In this document: positions 8,698 through 16,995 of the stretch, piece by piece | Layout of the letters: each line of letters starts with the position of its first letter | Position numbering within the stretch: the first letter of the stretch is position 1 | Origin: Beijerinckiaceae bacterium | Lineage (GTDB): Bacteria > Pseudomonadota > Alphaproteobacteria > Rhizobiales > Beijerinckiaceae | Direction of reading: 5' to 3' | Length of the DNA stretch: 64,000 nucleotides | NCBI GenBank assembly: GCA_004564215.1 | Contig: CP024846.1 | Span: forward strand, 2,480,001 to 2,544,000 | Notes under the pieces: model-generated | Database searches by the model: none | What the model saw: the letters and a program-made list of their open reading frames with translations, nothing else | What the model was told of the DNA's origin: nothing | Made by a program: the position numbers and the translations under genes

Positions 8698-9318
8698 ATG
8701 ACGATACGAGGAATGGCCGCATGGCTTCTTGCCATGGTTCTGCTTACCTCGGCCGCGCATGCACATGGGGGGGTGAGCATGCAGTATAAGAGATGCATTT
8801 TGCGGATTGGCCCGGATCTTATGTTCTACACCGGCTACCAGCCGCAAAATTCCCGGGAAGAGTTTTGTGACGATATTCCAAGTACAGGGCACACAGTTGT
8901 CGCGCTCGACATGCAGGACACGGAACTCCGGGATATGACCACGGAAATCCGGATCATCAAGGATTTGGGAACCCATACGCGGATGAACGGCCTGCCGGTC
9001 CTGACCGATGCGGAATTGGCGAGTCCCGAAATTTTGGATCCTGTTACCATCGCCTATGTAGCGCCGAAGAAATATCCTACCGGCACGCTCACTTTTGAAC
9101 ACACCTTTCCCGAATATGGGGAGTTCATAGGTATCGTGACGGTGAAGAACAGTCACGGCCAGACCTATGTGTCTCAGTTCCCGTTTTCGGTGGGGCAAAG
9201 CGTGCGCAAAAGCCTGCTTTTCTATGGCCTGATGGTTTTAGCGGCCGTCGGTGGCGTTTTTGGCTTTTGGTATTACAGCCGCGGTCATAAGGCCGCCCCG
9301 ACAAAAAAGGCAGTGTAA
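8698..9318 (+). CDS. pmoD: PmoD-like periplasmic copper protein
   Basis: A 206-residue protein with a Sec signal peptide (cleavage after AHA, near residue 22), a periplasmic beta-rich domain and a single C-terminal transmembrane helix (about residues 178-196) followed by a Lys-rich tail. The segment with C33, M42 (DLMFYTGYQP) and C57 (EEFCDDIP) matches the PmoD/AmoD family. Members of that family are known to build a CuA-like dinuclear copper centre at a dimer interface and are tied to pMMO function. GGGAGG lies seven bases before the ATG. Its position after pmoC supports the call; pmoD usually follows full pmoCAB operons. Confidence 0.85.
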   Translation: MTIRGMAAWLLAMVLLTSAAHAHGGVSMQYKRCILRIGPDLMFYTGYQPQNSREEFCDDIPSTGHTVVALDMQDTELRDMTTEIRIIKDLGTHTRMNGLPVLTDAELASPEILDPVTIAYVAPKKYPTGTLTFEHTFPEYGEFIGIVTVKNSHGQTYVSQFPFSVGQSVRKSLLFYGLMVLAAVGGVFGFWYYSRGHKAAPTKKAV

Positions 9319-9728
9319 CCGTCGGTGGGGGTATTCATTTTTGCAGGTGCCCATGACCGGCGTCGTGCGTCAAAGTCCCGGCCCTGAGCCGGGTAGATTG
9401 GACCGCAAACGCGGGCGTGAGTGCGGCCGTGAAGACTTCGGCATCGAGCTGACCCTGATCGATTGAACGCGGTCGCCTCTCACTTTTAAGTGATAGGGCT
9501 GCGTGCTCGTTGAGGCGTGTGCATAACCGGAAGATATAAGAGCCACTGAACGCTTTGCACGGCAAATTTGATGTTCTGGCTGCCGCAAGGGAATATAATT
9601 GTTTTGGAAGGACGCGGTACAACACGTGCTTTCTCTATTGCCTTCACCCCCTCTGACGTTGGCGTATGGTCAAACGGAGACAGAGCTATGATGCTCGTTT
9701 CCATTGGGCCGGCCAATAAACACTGAGT
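9319..9728. other. gap without a convincing gene
   Basis: 410 bases between the PmoD-like gene and the LysR regulator gene. Open frames on the minus strand here give no recognisable protein and have no ribosome site. The right part should contain the promoter of the LysR gene. I see no strong hairpin with a T run after pmoD. Confidence 0.5.
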
Positions 9729-10589
9729 ATGGAACTCTATCAGATCATGCATTTCATCGCGGTCGTCGAGACCGGCAGCTTCACGAAGGGCGCGGACCGC
9801 GCGGCCGTTTCGCAGCCGGCTATCTCGGCCAGTATCGCGAGACTTGAAGCGGAATTCGATGTCCAACTGTTGGACCGGCGGCGCTCCCCGATAGCTCCAA
9901 CCATTGCGGGAGAGCGTTTGTTCGAAGCGGGCAAAGCTATTCTGCACGTATGCAATGCGGTGAAAGGCGATCTCGCGGCGATCGCCAGACCCAAGCTCCT
10001 GAGAATAGGCATCCTCCAATCCCTCTCCAGCCGTCAGGTCTCCAGGCTGCTCGGTTCTTTCAAGCGCACCTATCCGCAGGTGGCGATCGAAATGTTCGAC
10101 GGCGTTTGTGACCAGCTGATCGGAATGCTGGCGGATCGACAGGTCGATACAATCCTGACCATCTTTGACGAATATGCCGCGAAGTTCCCTAGCCGCGTTC
10201 TCTTCGAGGAACCCTATTCTTTGGCCGTTCCGGAAGGTCATCGTTACGCCCTGCGAAAGAGCGTGAAACTTGCCGATTTGAACGACGAACCTCTCATCGT
10301 GCGGACCCGCTGCGATAGATACCAGGAGGTGACCGATCTCCTTGTCGCTCGTGGCGTGAAGCTCCGAGTTGTGTATCAAACGGATCAAGACGATAGGGCG
10401 CTGGCTCTCGTCGCCGCCGGAGTAGGCATAGCACTTGTTCCCGCCCATTTCGAGGTGCCAAGCGTCAAGCAGGTGCCGGTGTCGGACTTGGGCCTTTCTA
10501 GAGCGATCGGACTTCTTTGGTCGCGTGAACGAGAAAACGATTTGAAGGAATTCATTAAGTTCGCCGAATGCCATTGCTGGACCCAATAG
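9729..10589 (+). CDS. LysR-family transcriptional regulator
   Basis: A 286-residue LTTR. Residues 1-60 form the winged helix-turn-helix (MHFIAVVETGSFTKGADRAAVSQPAISASIARLE), followed by a linker helix and a periplasmic-binding-protein-like effector domain split into two lobes. Length is typical. It stands alone, 410 bp downstream of the PmoD-like gene and convergent with hemW. LTTRs usually control an adjacent divergent gene, and none is present, so the target is unknown. A role for copper or pmo genes is only a positional guess. Confidence 0.88.
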   Translation: MELYQIMHFIAVVETGSFTKGADRAAVSQPAISASIARLEAEFDVQLLDRRRSPIAPTIAGERLFEAGKAILHVCNAVKGDLAAIARPKLLRIGILQSLSSRQVSRLLGSFKRTYPQVAIEMFDGVCDQLIGMLADRQVDTILTIFDEYAAKFPSRVLFEEPYSLAVPEGHRYALRKSVKLADLNDEPLIVRTRCDRYQEVTDLLVARGVKLRVVYQTDQDDRALALVAAGVGIALVPAHFEVPSVKQVPVSDLGLSRAIGLLWSRERENDLKEFIKFAECHCWTQ

Positions 10590-10635
10590 GATCGGTCATT
10601 CAACGTTTAGCCGGTTGTCCGGGTGGGATCATGCT

Positions 10636-11811
10636 CTAGGCGGCAAGGTCGGCGACAACCGAGTCAAGAACCGGAAAGCCTTCGGCGCTGACCCGGATGC
10701 GGCCTTGCGGCGTATACTCGACCATGCCGTCGGCAAGGAGCGAAGCGACGCGGCGAGGGTCGAGGCGGCGGCCTGACATCGTCTGAAATTCGAGCGGCGC
10801 GATTCCTTCCGAGAGGCGCAAGCCCATGAGCAGAAATTCATCGCCCTGAGCCTCGGCGGACAAATATTCATCCTCCACCAAGGCATGGCCGTCGTCCTCG
10901 ACCAAACTCATCCAGCTTTCAGGATGACGTTCGGTCGCTTGGGCGCGGCGGCCGTTTGCCGACAGGATCCGACCATGCGCGCCGGGCCCGACCCCGACAT
11001 ATTCGCCGTACCGCCAATAGATGAGATTATGCCGGCTCTCCGCGCCGGGGCGGGCATGATTGGAGATTTCATAAGCGGGAAGTCCGGCCTTCGCCGTGAC
11101 CTCCTGCGTCACGTCCCATAAGGCGCGGCCGCAATCATTGTCGGGGGGAACGAGTTTGCCGGCATCGCGCAAGCGCTCGAACATTGTCCCTTCCTCGATC
11201 GTCAGTTGATAGAGCGAGAGATGGTCCCTCGAACGCAAGACCGCCGCTTGCAGTTCATCGCGCCACGCGGCCGGAGTTTGGCCCGGCCGAGCATAGATCA
11301 GATCGAAGGAATAGCGTTCAAAGATGGAGGCGGCGAGATCCACCGCGCTCATCGCTTCAGCCACGGAATGGGTTCGACCCAGGGCTTTAAGGTCGGAATC
11401 GTTCAACGCCTGCACGCCCAGAGAAACACGGTTCACGCCGGCGGCGCGGAAACCCCGAAATCGTTCGGCCTCAACACTGGTCGGATTGGCTTCGAGCGTG
11501 ATTTCGGCATCCGGCGCGAGGGTCCAATGGCCGGCAATCGCATCGAGAATTGCGGCGACGGTTCCGGCCTTCATCAGAGAGGGTGTGCCGCCGCCGAAGA
11601 AAATCGAAGCCACGGAACGCCCCTGCGTTAATGCTGCACGGTGAGTGAGCTCCGCCTTGTAAGCTTCGATGAAGCGGTCCTCGTCGATTGGTTTCGCGCG
11701 CACATGGCTGTTGAAATCGCAATAGGGACATTTGCTGAGGCAGAATGGCCAATGCACATAGATCCCGAAACCGGGATCGGCGGCAATCTTGGCTTGCGCG
11801 GGCATCTTCAT
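10636..11811 (-). CDS. hemW: HemW-type radical SAM protein
   Basis: A 391-residue radical SAM protein of the coproporphyrinogen III oxidase-like family. The iron-sulfur motif CLSKCPYC gives C24, C28 and C31. FFGGGTPSLM follows, then the SAM-binding segment EANPTS and RVSLGVQALND. The C-terminal HemN_C domain ends with EYTPQGRIRVSAEGF. HemW members lack true HemN activity and are thought to act in haem delivery to haem proteins; the N-terminal extra cysteine of HemN is absent, which favours HemW. The gene is alone here and not next to rdgB. Confidence 0.88.
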   Translation of the reverse strand: MKMPAQAKIAADPGFGIYVHWPFCLSKCPYCDFNSHVRAKPIDEDRFIEAYKAELTHRAALTQGRSVASIFFGGGTPSLMKAGTVAAILDAIAGHWTLAPDAEITLEANPTSVEAERFRGFRAAGVNRVSLGVQALNDSDLKALGRTHSVAEAMSAVDLAASIFERYSFDLIYARPGQTPAAWRDELQAAVLRSRDHLSLYQLTIEEGTMFERLRDAGKLVPPDNDCGRALWDVTQEVTAKAGLPAYEISNHARPGAESRHNLIYWRYGEYVGVGPGAHGRILSANGRRAQATERHPESWMSLVEDDGHALVEDEYLSAEAQGDEFLLMGLRLSEGIAPLEFQTMSGRRLDPRRVASLLADGMVEYTPQGRIRVSAEGFPVLDSVVADLAA

Positions 11812-12068
11812 CTTGGGTCATGCCCTCTTTGAACGATCACTTTGGTCCTGCGCATCCTATGGATCCACGTCTGGTCAAAGTCGCGCCACATTCAGGGGCA
11901 AACTCGCCAGCTGCGCGACCGTTTGCGGTTTGGACGTCAAATCCGCCGCCTGAAATCCAGATTCGGCGCGATTTCTTAAGAATGGGTTCACCACGTTTGC
12001 TTAGCTTGGATTTGCACAGCTTGGAAAGGCATCGAATTGGTGCGGGCGTATATGAGTACAGGTGATCA

Positions 12069-12944
12069 TTGAGTTATCTTGAACCGCCGCCAATGCCGGC
12101 CCCTGTCATCGTCATGAAGGATGTCGGCGGTTTTGTCACGGATTACCAGAACCGCACTGCACTCTATCGCGCGTCCGACCGGGAGGTCAGATTGCATGAG
12201 TGCCGCTCAGCTTGCACCCTGGCGCTCAGCCTGCCCAATGTTTGCGTCTATCCAAATAGCACGCTCAAATTTCATCTGGCCTACGATCCCCGCAATCATG
12301 AGCCCAATGCCGAGGTTTCCCGGCAGCTGTTCGAGTCCTACCCGCCCGCGGTCCAGGCACGGCTTGGAACCTTGACGCGGAACTATAAGGTCTTGACCGG
12401 CAGCGAGTTGATCAAGCTTGGCATTCGGGATTGCAGCGAGCCGCGCACCATGGTCGCATCGGCGCCCGCGCGGAAATCTCCCGAACCGGCGATGGTTGCC
12501 TCGCGCGAGTCGGCTCCGCAGTCGCCGGTGTTCGCCGGTCTGATGACCAAGATGCTGTCCGTGTTCGGAGCCGGCGGGGAAGTCGGGAGCACGGTGCGCG
12601 AGCGGGCTTTGCCGCCACGCGTAGTGGCGAAAGTTCCCGCAAGCGAACCGACCGAGATTCCGCTGCCTCTGGAAAGGCCGGCCGAGTTCAAGCAAAGCAA
12701 CGACGCAATCCTGGCGGAAGCTGCGCCACAGCCGAAGGCGGACACGACCGCTCAATCCCCGGTCACGCCAGCGCCGGAAGAGATCGCCGCAGCCGTCGAT
12801 ATTCCGGTGCCGCAGCCCCGGCCTATGAATTTGGCGCTTTCGTTTGCGCATAAGCCCGTCAAATACACTTTGCCGAAGATCATTACCGGGGGTCAGCCGA
12901 TCCTGCCCCCAGGCTTCAGGGCCTATGCGGAATTCGGCCGCTAG
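12069..12944 (+). CDS. hypothetical protein with ClpP/crotonase-like N-terminal part
   Basis: About 291 residues from a TTG start; an in-frame stop lies two codons upstream, and AGG lies six bases before the TTG. Residues 15-75 (DVGGFVTDYQNRTALYR, VRLHECRSACTLALSLPN, LKFHLAYDP) resemble alphaproteobacterial proteins with a ClpP/crotonase-like core, with Ser-Ala-Cys in place of the usual nucleophile context. The second half is Pro/Ala-rich and low in complexity, with repeated PxP motifs that suggest a periplasmic spacer. No signal peptide is visible from this start, so the N-terminus may be lost or misplaced. No function is assigned. Confidence 0.55.
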   Translation: MSYLEPPPMPAPVIVMKDVGGFVTDYQNRTALYRASDREVRLHECRSACTLALSLPNVCVYPNSTLKFHLAYDPRNHEPNAEVSRQLFESYPPAVQARLGTLTRNYKVLTGSELIKLGIRDCSEPRTMVASAPARKSPEPAMVASRESAPQSPVFAGLMTKMLSVFGAGGEVGSTVRERALPPRVVAKVPASEPTEIPLPLERPAEFKQSNDAILAEAAPQPKADTTAQSPVTPAPEEIAAAVDIPVPQPRPMNLALSFAHKPVKYTLPKIITGGQPILPPGFRAYAEFGR

Positions 12945-13057
12945 AGCATGTTCCGAAAAAGTTGACCGACTTTTTCGATCAGAACATGCTCCCACTCGTT
13001 GAACTTGAGCGATTCCTTTTCGATCAGATGATTCCATCTGATCGGGAAGCGCTCTAG
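12941..13057. repeat. REP-like intergenic palindromic element
   Basis: CTAGAGC at 12941 is mirrored by GCTCTAG at 13051. Inside are two further hairpins: GAGCATGTTC with GAACATGCTC enclosing AAAAAGT/ACTTTTT, and GATCAGATG/CATCTGATC. The element begins in the stop codon of the preceding gene. It differs in sequence from the element at 3021 but shares the CTAGAGC border, so both may belong to one family. Confidence 0.65.
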
Positions 13058-13097
13058 CGCGCGATCTTCTAGGGGCTCCAAGACAAGGCGTCCGCTT

Positions 13098-13472
13098 TTA
13101 TCGCGTTGCGGGCTTCCAATTCCGTGGACCATCCTGCAAGGGGGCGGCCTCGGGCCGCTTGGGCGCTCCCGCCCGAAGGAGCCCGGTTCCACCGGGGGCG
13201 CGCCGACTCGGCTTGGTTTCGACAATCACCGTCCTTTTAGCCCCTTCGCGGCCGCTGGAGGTCACGATCTGCGCGCTGTTGCGGGAGGGAGCCATTTTCA
13301 AAAGTTCGGCACGGACCTGTTCCACCGGCAGATCCATCAGCGATGCGGCGATTTCGGCTTGCTGTTGCAGCTCGTCCGTCAAGCCCTGCGCGGCGATGAT
13401 CGCCTCCTTGAGGGTCGGCGGATCGTAGCGCACCCGGCGCGAACCGTATTTTGTGTTCCAGACGGCAGCCAT
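13098..13472 (-). CDS. hypothetical alphaproteobacterial protein
   Basis: A 124-residue protein starting MAAVWNTKYGSRRVRYDPP. The first 70 residues predict helices with a Gln/Ala-rich segment and contain LKEAIIAAQGLTDELQQQ and LMDLPVEQVRAELLK. The rest is basic and Pro/Gly-rich and probably disordered. I recall similar short conserved proteins of unknown function in Rhizobiales. ATG 13472 is preferred over the GTG-type extension to 13511 because the conserved part starts there. Confidence 0.55.
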   Translation of the reverse strand: MAAVWNTKYGSRRVRYDPPTLKEAIIAAQGLTDELQQQAEIAASLMDLPVEQVRAELLKMAPSRNSAQIVTSSGREGAKRTVIVETKPSRRAPGGTGLLRAGAPKRPEAAPLQDGPRNWKPATR

Positions 13473-13736
13473 GACAGACTTTCCCAGAGCGGCGCCCACG
13501 CTATGTTGCATCGCAATAGAGTATTTTGCAAAGCACTAGAAATCAAGCCTGCGCTCGACCAAATAAGCGTGACCCAATAAAGACGTTCGGCGAGGTGTGG
13601 ATCCGCCTTTCGTTCGGACGGGTCCTCGTATATCGGGCTCGCGCGGGTCGAGGGCTGCGCGCCGGCGTTATGCATCGCTCACGAAATCCTTTCCGAAGAT
13701 CAGAATCCTCGGCGGCTGCTGTGGAACTGATCATCG

Positions 13737-13782
13737 GCACGTCGCCGATCTCCCGCGCTCTCGCGGGAGATCGGCGACGTGC
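13737..13782. terminator. very strong 21-bp hairpin
   Basis: A perfect 21-base-pair stem (13737-13757 with 13762-13782) closed by the four-base loop CTCT. It lies 78 bp beyond the stop of the last gene of the leftward SRPBCC operon, where a transcription end is expected. No T run follows on the minus strand, so it may be an RNA-stability structure or a factor-assisted terminator. The palindrome could also be a protein-binding site or mobile-element relic. Confidence 0.5.
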
Positions 13783-13859
13783 AGACAGGCTCTCGTTGCG
13801 AGCCTGCCGCTCCGCTACACCGAACCCTATGACGCCAGGGCGCCGCCGAAATCTTCCGG

Positions 13860-14348
13860 TCAGAGATGCGCCAGATAATCGGCAAGGCGCTCGAGGGTTT
13901 GGGTCCAACCCACCTCGAATCCCATCTTTATCGCCGCCTCGCGATCGGCGTGAGTTTCGAGGCGGGTGTCGATCGTCAGCTTGGTCTTTCGCTCTTGCTC
14001 GGCGAAGCTGAATGTCACAAGCGCGCGCGGGGGCAGCCCGCCGCCGCAGGGATGGCTGTCGTCCGCCGTGCCTTTGTAGACGATCCGCTCGGGCACGATG
14101 ATTTCCTGATAGGTGCCCTTGCAGGGATAGATGACGCCGTCGGGTCCGCGCATGTGAAGCAGGAAAGCACCGCCGACCCGGAGGTCGACCTCACAGCTGG
14201 GACAGGTGAATCCCTTGGGGCCCCACCACTGCATCAGATGCTTCGGATCGGCGAACATCTTGAAGACAAGCTCACGCGGCGCATCGAAAATCCGCGTGAA
14301 GACGATGGCAGGCGCGTCGGACATGGATCCGGCTGTTGTTGCTACCAT
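13860..14348 (-). CDS. SRPBCC (AHSA1-type) domain protein, seventh of array
   Basis: A 162-residue START/Bet v 1-like protein. The family signature FTRIFDAPRELVFKMFADPKHLMQWWGPKGF opens the domain, and the C-terminal helix contains GWTQTLERLADYLAHL. The central strands have CKGTYQEIIVPERIVY. A Cys/His-containing stretch (TCPSCEVD) is unusual within the array. Proteins of this fold bind hydrophobic ligands in a cavity; no ligand can be read from sequence. It is the last gene of the ArsR-led operon, 27 bp after the VOC gene. Confidence 0.85.
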   Translation of the reverse strand: MVATTAGSMSDAPAIVFTRIFDAPRELVFKMFADPKHLMQWWGPKGFTCPSCEVDLRVGGAFLLHMRGPDGVIYPCKGTYQEIIVPERIVYKGTADDSHPCGGGLPPRALVTFSFAEQERKTKLTIDTRLETHADREAAIKMGFEVGWTQTLERLADYLAHL

Positions 14349-14374
14349 GACCTCACCCTTTCAAAGCAAACGTC

Positions 14375-14785
14375 TCACGGCGCGACATAGACCATCCAGG
14401 AGAGGCCAAAGCGGTCAGCCACCATGCCGAAGTTTGAGGAAAAGAAGGTCTTGGCCAACGGCATCTGAACCTCCCCGCCATCCGCCAGAGCATCAAACCG
14501 CTTCTTGGCTTCGGCGTCGGTAGGCACGGTGAGACTAAGCGAAATGCCTTGAAAGTTCGGCTCCCCTGTGGCCCTTCCATCGGAAGCCAACAACGTCGTG
14601 TCGCCGATGCGGAAGCTCATATGCATCACCTTGTCTTCTGCTGTGGGCGCGCACATGGCAGCCTGGGGTTCAGGGTTGTCCTTGAAGCGCATGAGCATCG
14701 TGACTTCGGCGCCGAGCGCATTTTGGTAGAATTCGACCGCCTCGTCGCAGCGGCCGTTGAAGTTCAGGTAAGGTTGGATTTGCAT
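14375..14785 (-). CDS. VOC/glyoxalase-fold protein, PhnB-like
   Basis: A 136-residue protein with two betaalphabetabetabeta units. It starts MQIQPYLNFNGRCDEAVEFYQNALGAEV, followed by MHMSFRIGDTTLLASDG and ends FGLSWMV, the pattern of PhnB-like VOC proteins (DUF1428/3-demethylubiquinone methyltransferase-like group). Such proteins often accompany AHSA1-type SRPBCC genes and ArsR regulators. It is the only non-SRPBCC enzyme-like gene in this operon, between the sixth and seventh SRPBCC genes. Its substrate is unknown. Confidence 0.85.
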   Translation of the reverse strand: MQIQPYLNFNGRCDEAVEFYQNALGAEVTMLMRFKDNPEPQAAMCAPTAEDKVMHMSFRIGDTTLLASDGRATGEPNFQGISLSLTVPTDAEAKKRFDALADGGEVQMPLAKTFFSSNFGMVADRFGLSWMVYVAP

Positions 14786-14834
14786 TGTTTGTCCTCTTCA
14801 ACGGTTTGGGGCAAAGCCCCGTTTAGGATGGCTG

Positions 14835-15308
14835 TTAATTTCGTTTCGCCAAACATTCTTCCAGGCGCTCCAGGCTTTGCGTCCAGCCGGCCTCCATCCC
14901 CGCAAGATAGGCGGCCGCATAGGCGACCAGGGCGACAGCGCGCGTTTCCAGAGTGAGTTTTGTCCCGCCACCGTGCTCCGCGAAAGTGACGATGGTAAAT
15001 CCATCGAGGATCGGCGTCCCGTCGTTGTCCGTCGCAATATTCGTGAATGCCAGGCGCTCGGGTTCTACGATCTCCCGGTACACGCCGCCGCATGGATATT
15101 CGAGCCCGTCGGGCGAGCGCATGACGATACGCCAGGCGCCTCCGACCCGCGGGTCCAGCTCACAAACGGGGTTTGTGAAACACTTCGGACCCCACCACTG
15201 GGCCATTTGCTTGGGATCGGTCCAAGCCCTGAAGACGAGCTCGCGCGGGGCATCGAATATGTGCGTGATGGTGACGAGAGCTTCAGACGGATTGCTGTCA
15301 GTTGTCAT
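14835..15308 (-). CDS. SRPBCC (AHSA1-type) domain protein, sixth of array
   Basis: A 157-residue protein with ITHIFDAPRELVFRAWTDPKQMAQWWGPKCF at the front and GWTQSLERLEECLAKRN at the end. It resembles the seventh copy most in its central CGGVYREIVEPERLAFTN segment, which suggests a tandem duplication. It lacks any membrane segment and should be cytoplasmic. It is 36 bp from the preceding gene and 50 bp before the VOC gene. Confidence 0.85.
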   Translation of the reverse strand: MTTDSNPSEALVTITHIFDAPRELVFRAWTDPKQMAQWWGPKCFTNPVCELDPRVGGAWRIVMRSPDGLEYPCGGVYREIVEPERLAFTNIATDNDGTPILDGFTIVTFAEHGGGTKLTLETRAVALVAYAAAYLAGMEAGWTQSLERLEECLAKRN

Positions 15309-15343
15309 GGAATCATCCTTCGTTTGCCCGCGCGCGCTCGTTA

Positions 15344-15877
15344 TCAGTGGGACTGTTCGGCGACGGATTTCAGATTCGCGAGGCCCGTTTCAAACTGGCC
15401 GCCGACCATCTTGTCGCAGTTCATGAAGAGCCCCATGGCCTTGGACATGAAATTATTCCGCCCGGCCATGCTCCACGCGATTGCGGTTTGATTGCCTTCG
15501 GGTTTGAAGGTGAACTCTGTGGTGTTTGTCGCTTTGAACGGCCGCATGAATTCAAGCTTGATCCGGATGAGGTCGCTCGGACGGCTCTCGGTAATCGTCA
15601 TGCGTCCTTCGCCGACCTTGCCGTTGCCTGACCAAGCGAAGATGGATCCGGTCCCCGCGGATTTTCCCTCGAAACTATTTTTGGCCGCCGGATCGAGCTT
15701 CGCCCATGGGGACCATGCTTCCCATTTGTGGAAATCATTGATCTGATCGAACACGATGGCTGGCGCGGCCGAGACGCGGGCCGTCCGGATGACGCGGAAC
15801 TCCGCCGGCTGAAGCGAGATGAGGACAAGCAAGCCGATCAGAATCAGCGCCAAAACGATAAGAAAAATTGTAAGCAT
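15344..15877 (-). CDS. membrane-anchored SRPBCC protein, fifth of array
   Basis: A 177-residue protein with an N-terminal transmembrane helix (MLTIFLIVLALILIGLLVLI), followed by a polyketide-cyclase/START-like domain: FRVIRTARVSAAPAIVFDQINDFHKWEAWSPWAKLD. The centre has MTITESRPSDLIRIKLEFMRPF and the end has FMNCDKMVGGQFETGLANLK. ATG 15877 follows a GAGGAGA site and gives a clean anchor; a longer start at 15940 has none. The domain would face the periplasm if the helix is an uncleaved signal anchor. Its closest relative here is the third copy. Confidence 0.85.
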   Translation of the reverse strand: MLTIFLIVLALILIGLLVLISLQPAEFRVIRTARVSAAPAIVFDQINDFHKWEAWSPWAKLDPAAKNSFEGKSAGTGSIFAWSGNGKVGEGRMTITESRPSDLIRIKLEFMRPFKATNTTEFTFKPEGNQTAIAWSMAGRNNFMSKAMGLFMNCDKMVGGQFETGLANLKSVAEQSH

Positions 15878-15926
15878 AACTCTTGTCTCCTCAGGATTGC
15901 GAAGGATGGGCATGCCCTTCCTTCGG

Positions 15927-16388
15927 TTAGGTTTCGCCAAGGTAATCGGCCAGCCGATCGAAGGTGCTCGTCCAGCCGCCTTGATGCCCGTCGCGTTCTT
16001 CGATCGACTGGAAAGGTGCGTGATGGAAAGTCATCTGCGTCTTCCCATTCTGGTCGGAGAAAGTCACCGTCACCAGAGTTTCAAGGCCGCGCTCGCCCTC
16101 TTCGTCCCAGGCGAAGGTGAAGACGAGGCGCTCGGGCGGCGAGATTTCATGGAACACGCCTCTGTGCCAAAGCTCCTTGCCGGTTTCAATCGAGCGCAGG
16201 CAACCGCGCCAAGCGCCCTTGGGACGAACGTCCATCTCCAACTCGATGGCGGGGTGGTCCTTGGGTCCCCACCATTTCTTCGCCTGGCTCGGGTCTGTCC
16301 AGGCTTTGAAGACGACTTCCCGCGGTGCCTCGAAGATGCGGGTGATGACGAGTTCGCGTTCGGCAGGCTTGGCGAAGAGTCTCGGCAT
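15927..16388 (-). CDS. SRPBCC (AHSA1-type) domain protein, fourth of array
   Basis: A 153-residue soluble copy: ITRIFEAPREVVFKAWTDPSQAKKWWGPKD at the front, WHRGVFHEISPPERLVFTFAWDEEGE in the middle and GGWTSTFDRLADYLGET at the end. It lies between the two membrane-anchored copies, 31 bp after the third and 49 bp before the fifth. The fold and length are normal for AHSA1-type proteins. The function is unknown beyond ligand binding. Confidence 0.85.
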   Translation of the reverse strand: MPRLFAKPAERELVITRIFEAPREVVFKAWTDPSQAKKWWGPKDHPAIELEMDVRPKGAWRGCLRSIETGKELWHRGVFHEISPPERLVFTFAWDEEGERGLETLVTVTFSDQNGKTQMTFHHAPFQSIEERDGHQGGWTSTFDRLADYLGET

Positions 16389-16418
16389 TTTATCTCTCCA
16401 TCTTCCGGCGCGTTCCGT

Positions 16419-16955
16419 TCATTTCTCAGCGAGAATCTTCAGATTATTCAGGCCGTCCTCGAAATCCTTGCCGACCATGCGGTCCATATCGATAAAGAGA
16501 CCAATCACTTTACCGATCAACGGACTTGGGCCGTGCATGTCCCAGGTGACGTTTGTGGAACCGCCCTGAGGTTTCAATTTGAAGTCAACCATGTTGTGGC
16601 CTTCGAGGGGGCGCATGAAATCCAATTTGATTGTGACCTTCGAAGGGACGGAGGTATCGGTGATTTCCATCCGGCCCTTGCCGACGTTGCTGTCGCCGTC
16701 CCATTCATAGGCGGCGCCCTTGCCGCTTGCCGCGCCGCTGTATGTTCTTCTCATCGCGGGATCTTTTTGCTCATAGGGGGACCAGGCGACCCAGGCGTGC
16801 AAATCATTGATGAGTGCAAAAATCTTCTCCGGCTCGGCTTTGATGCTCGCCGTGCGCTGGACCCGGAAAACATCGGGCTTGGTCGCGGCAACAGCGAGAA
16901 GACCGGCGAGCATGGCACTCAACAGAACGACGATAGCGACGATAATCTTGAGCAT
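16419..16955 (-). CDS. membrane-anchored SRPBCC protein, third of array
   Basis: A 178-residue protein with an N-terminal hydrophobic helix (IIVAIVVLLSAMLAGLLAV) followed by FRVQRTASIKAEPEKIFALINDLHAWVAWSPYEQKDP and a C-terminal DMDRMVGKDFEDGLNNLK. It has the same layout as the fifth copy, and the two clearly share an ancestor. Presence of two anchored and five soluble copies in one transcript suggests that binding happens on both sides of, or at, the inner membrane. Confidence 0.85.
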   Translation of the reverse strand: MLKIIVAIVVLLSAMLAGLLAVAATKPDVFRVQRTASIKAEPEKIFALINDLHAWVAWSPYEQKDPAMRRTYSGAASGKGAAYEWDGDSNVGKGRMEITDTSVPSKVTIKLDFMRPLEGHNMVDFKLKPQGGSTNVTWDMHGPSPLIGKVIGLFIDMDRMVGKDFEDGLNNLKILAEK

Positions 16956-16995
16956 TGATTCCCCGTGTTTGATGCGGCGGCGGTCGATTGAGACC

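Noticed and set aside
9335..9625. 96-codon minus-strand frame after the PmoD-like gene
   Set aside because: No ribosome site or family resemblance; position fits a promoter region for the LysR gene.
13543..13908. 121-codon minus-strand frame across the 21-bp hairpin
   Set aside because: It is read through the palindrome and gives Arg/Ser-rich sequence without family features; the region is better explained as non-coding.
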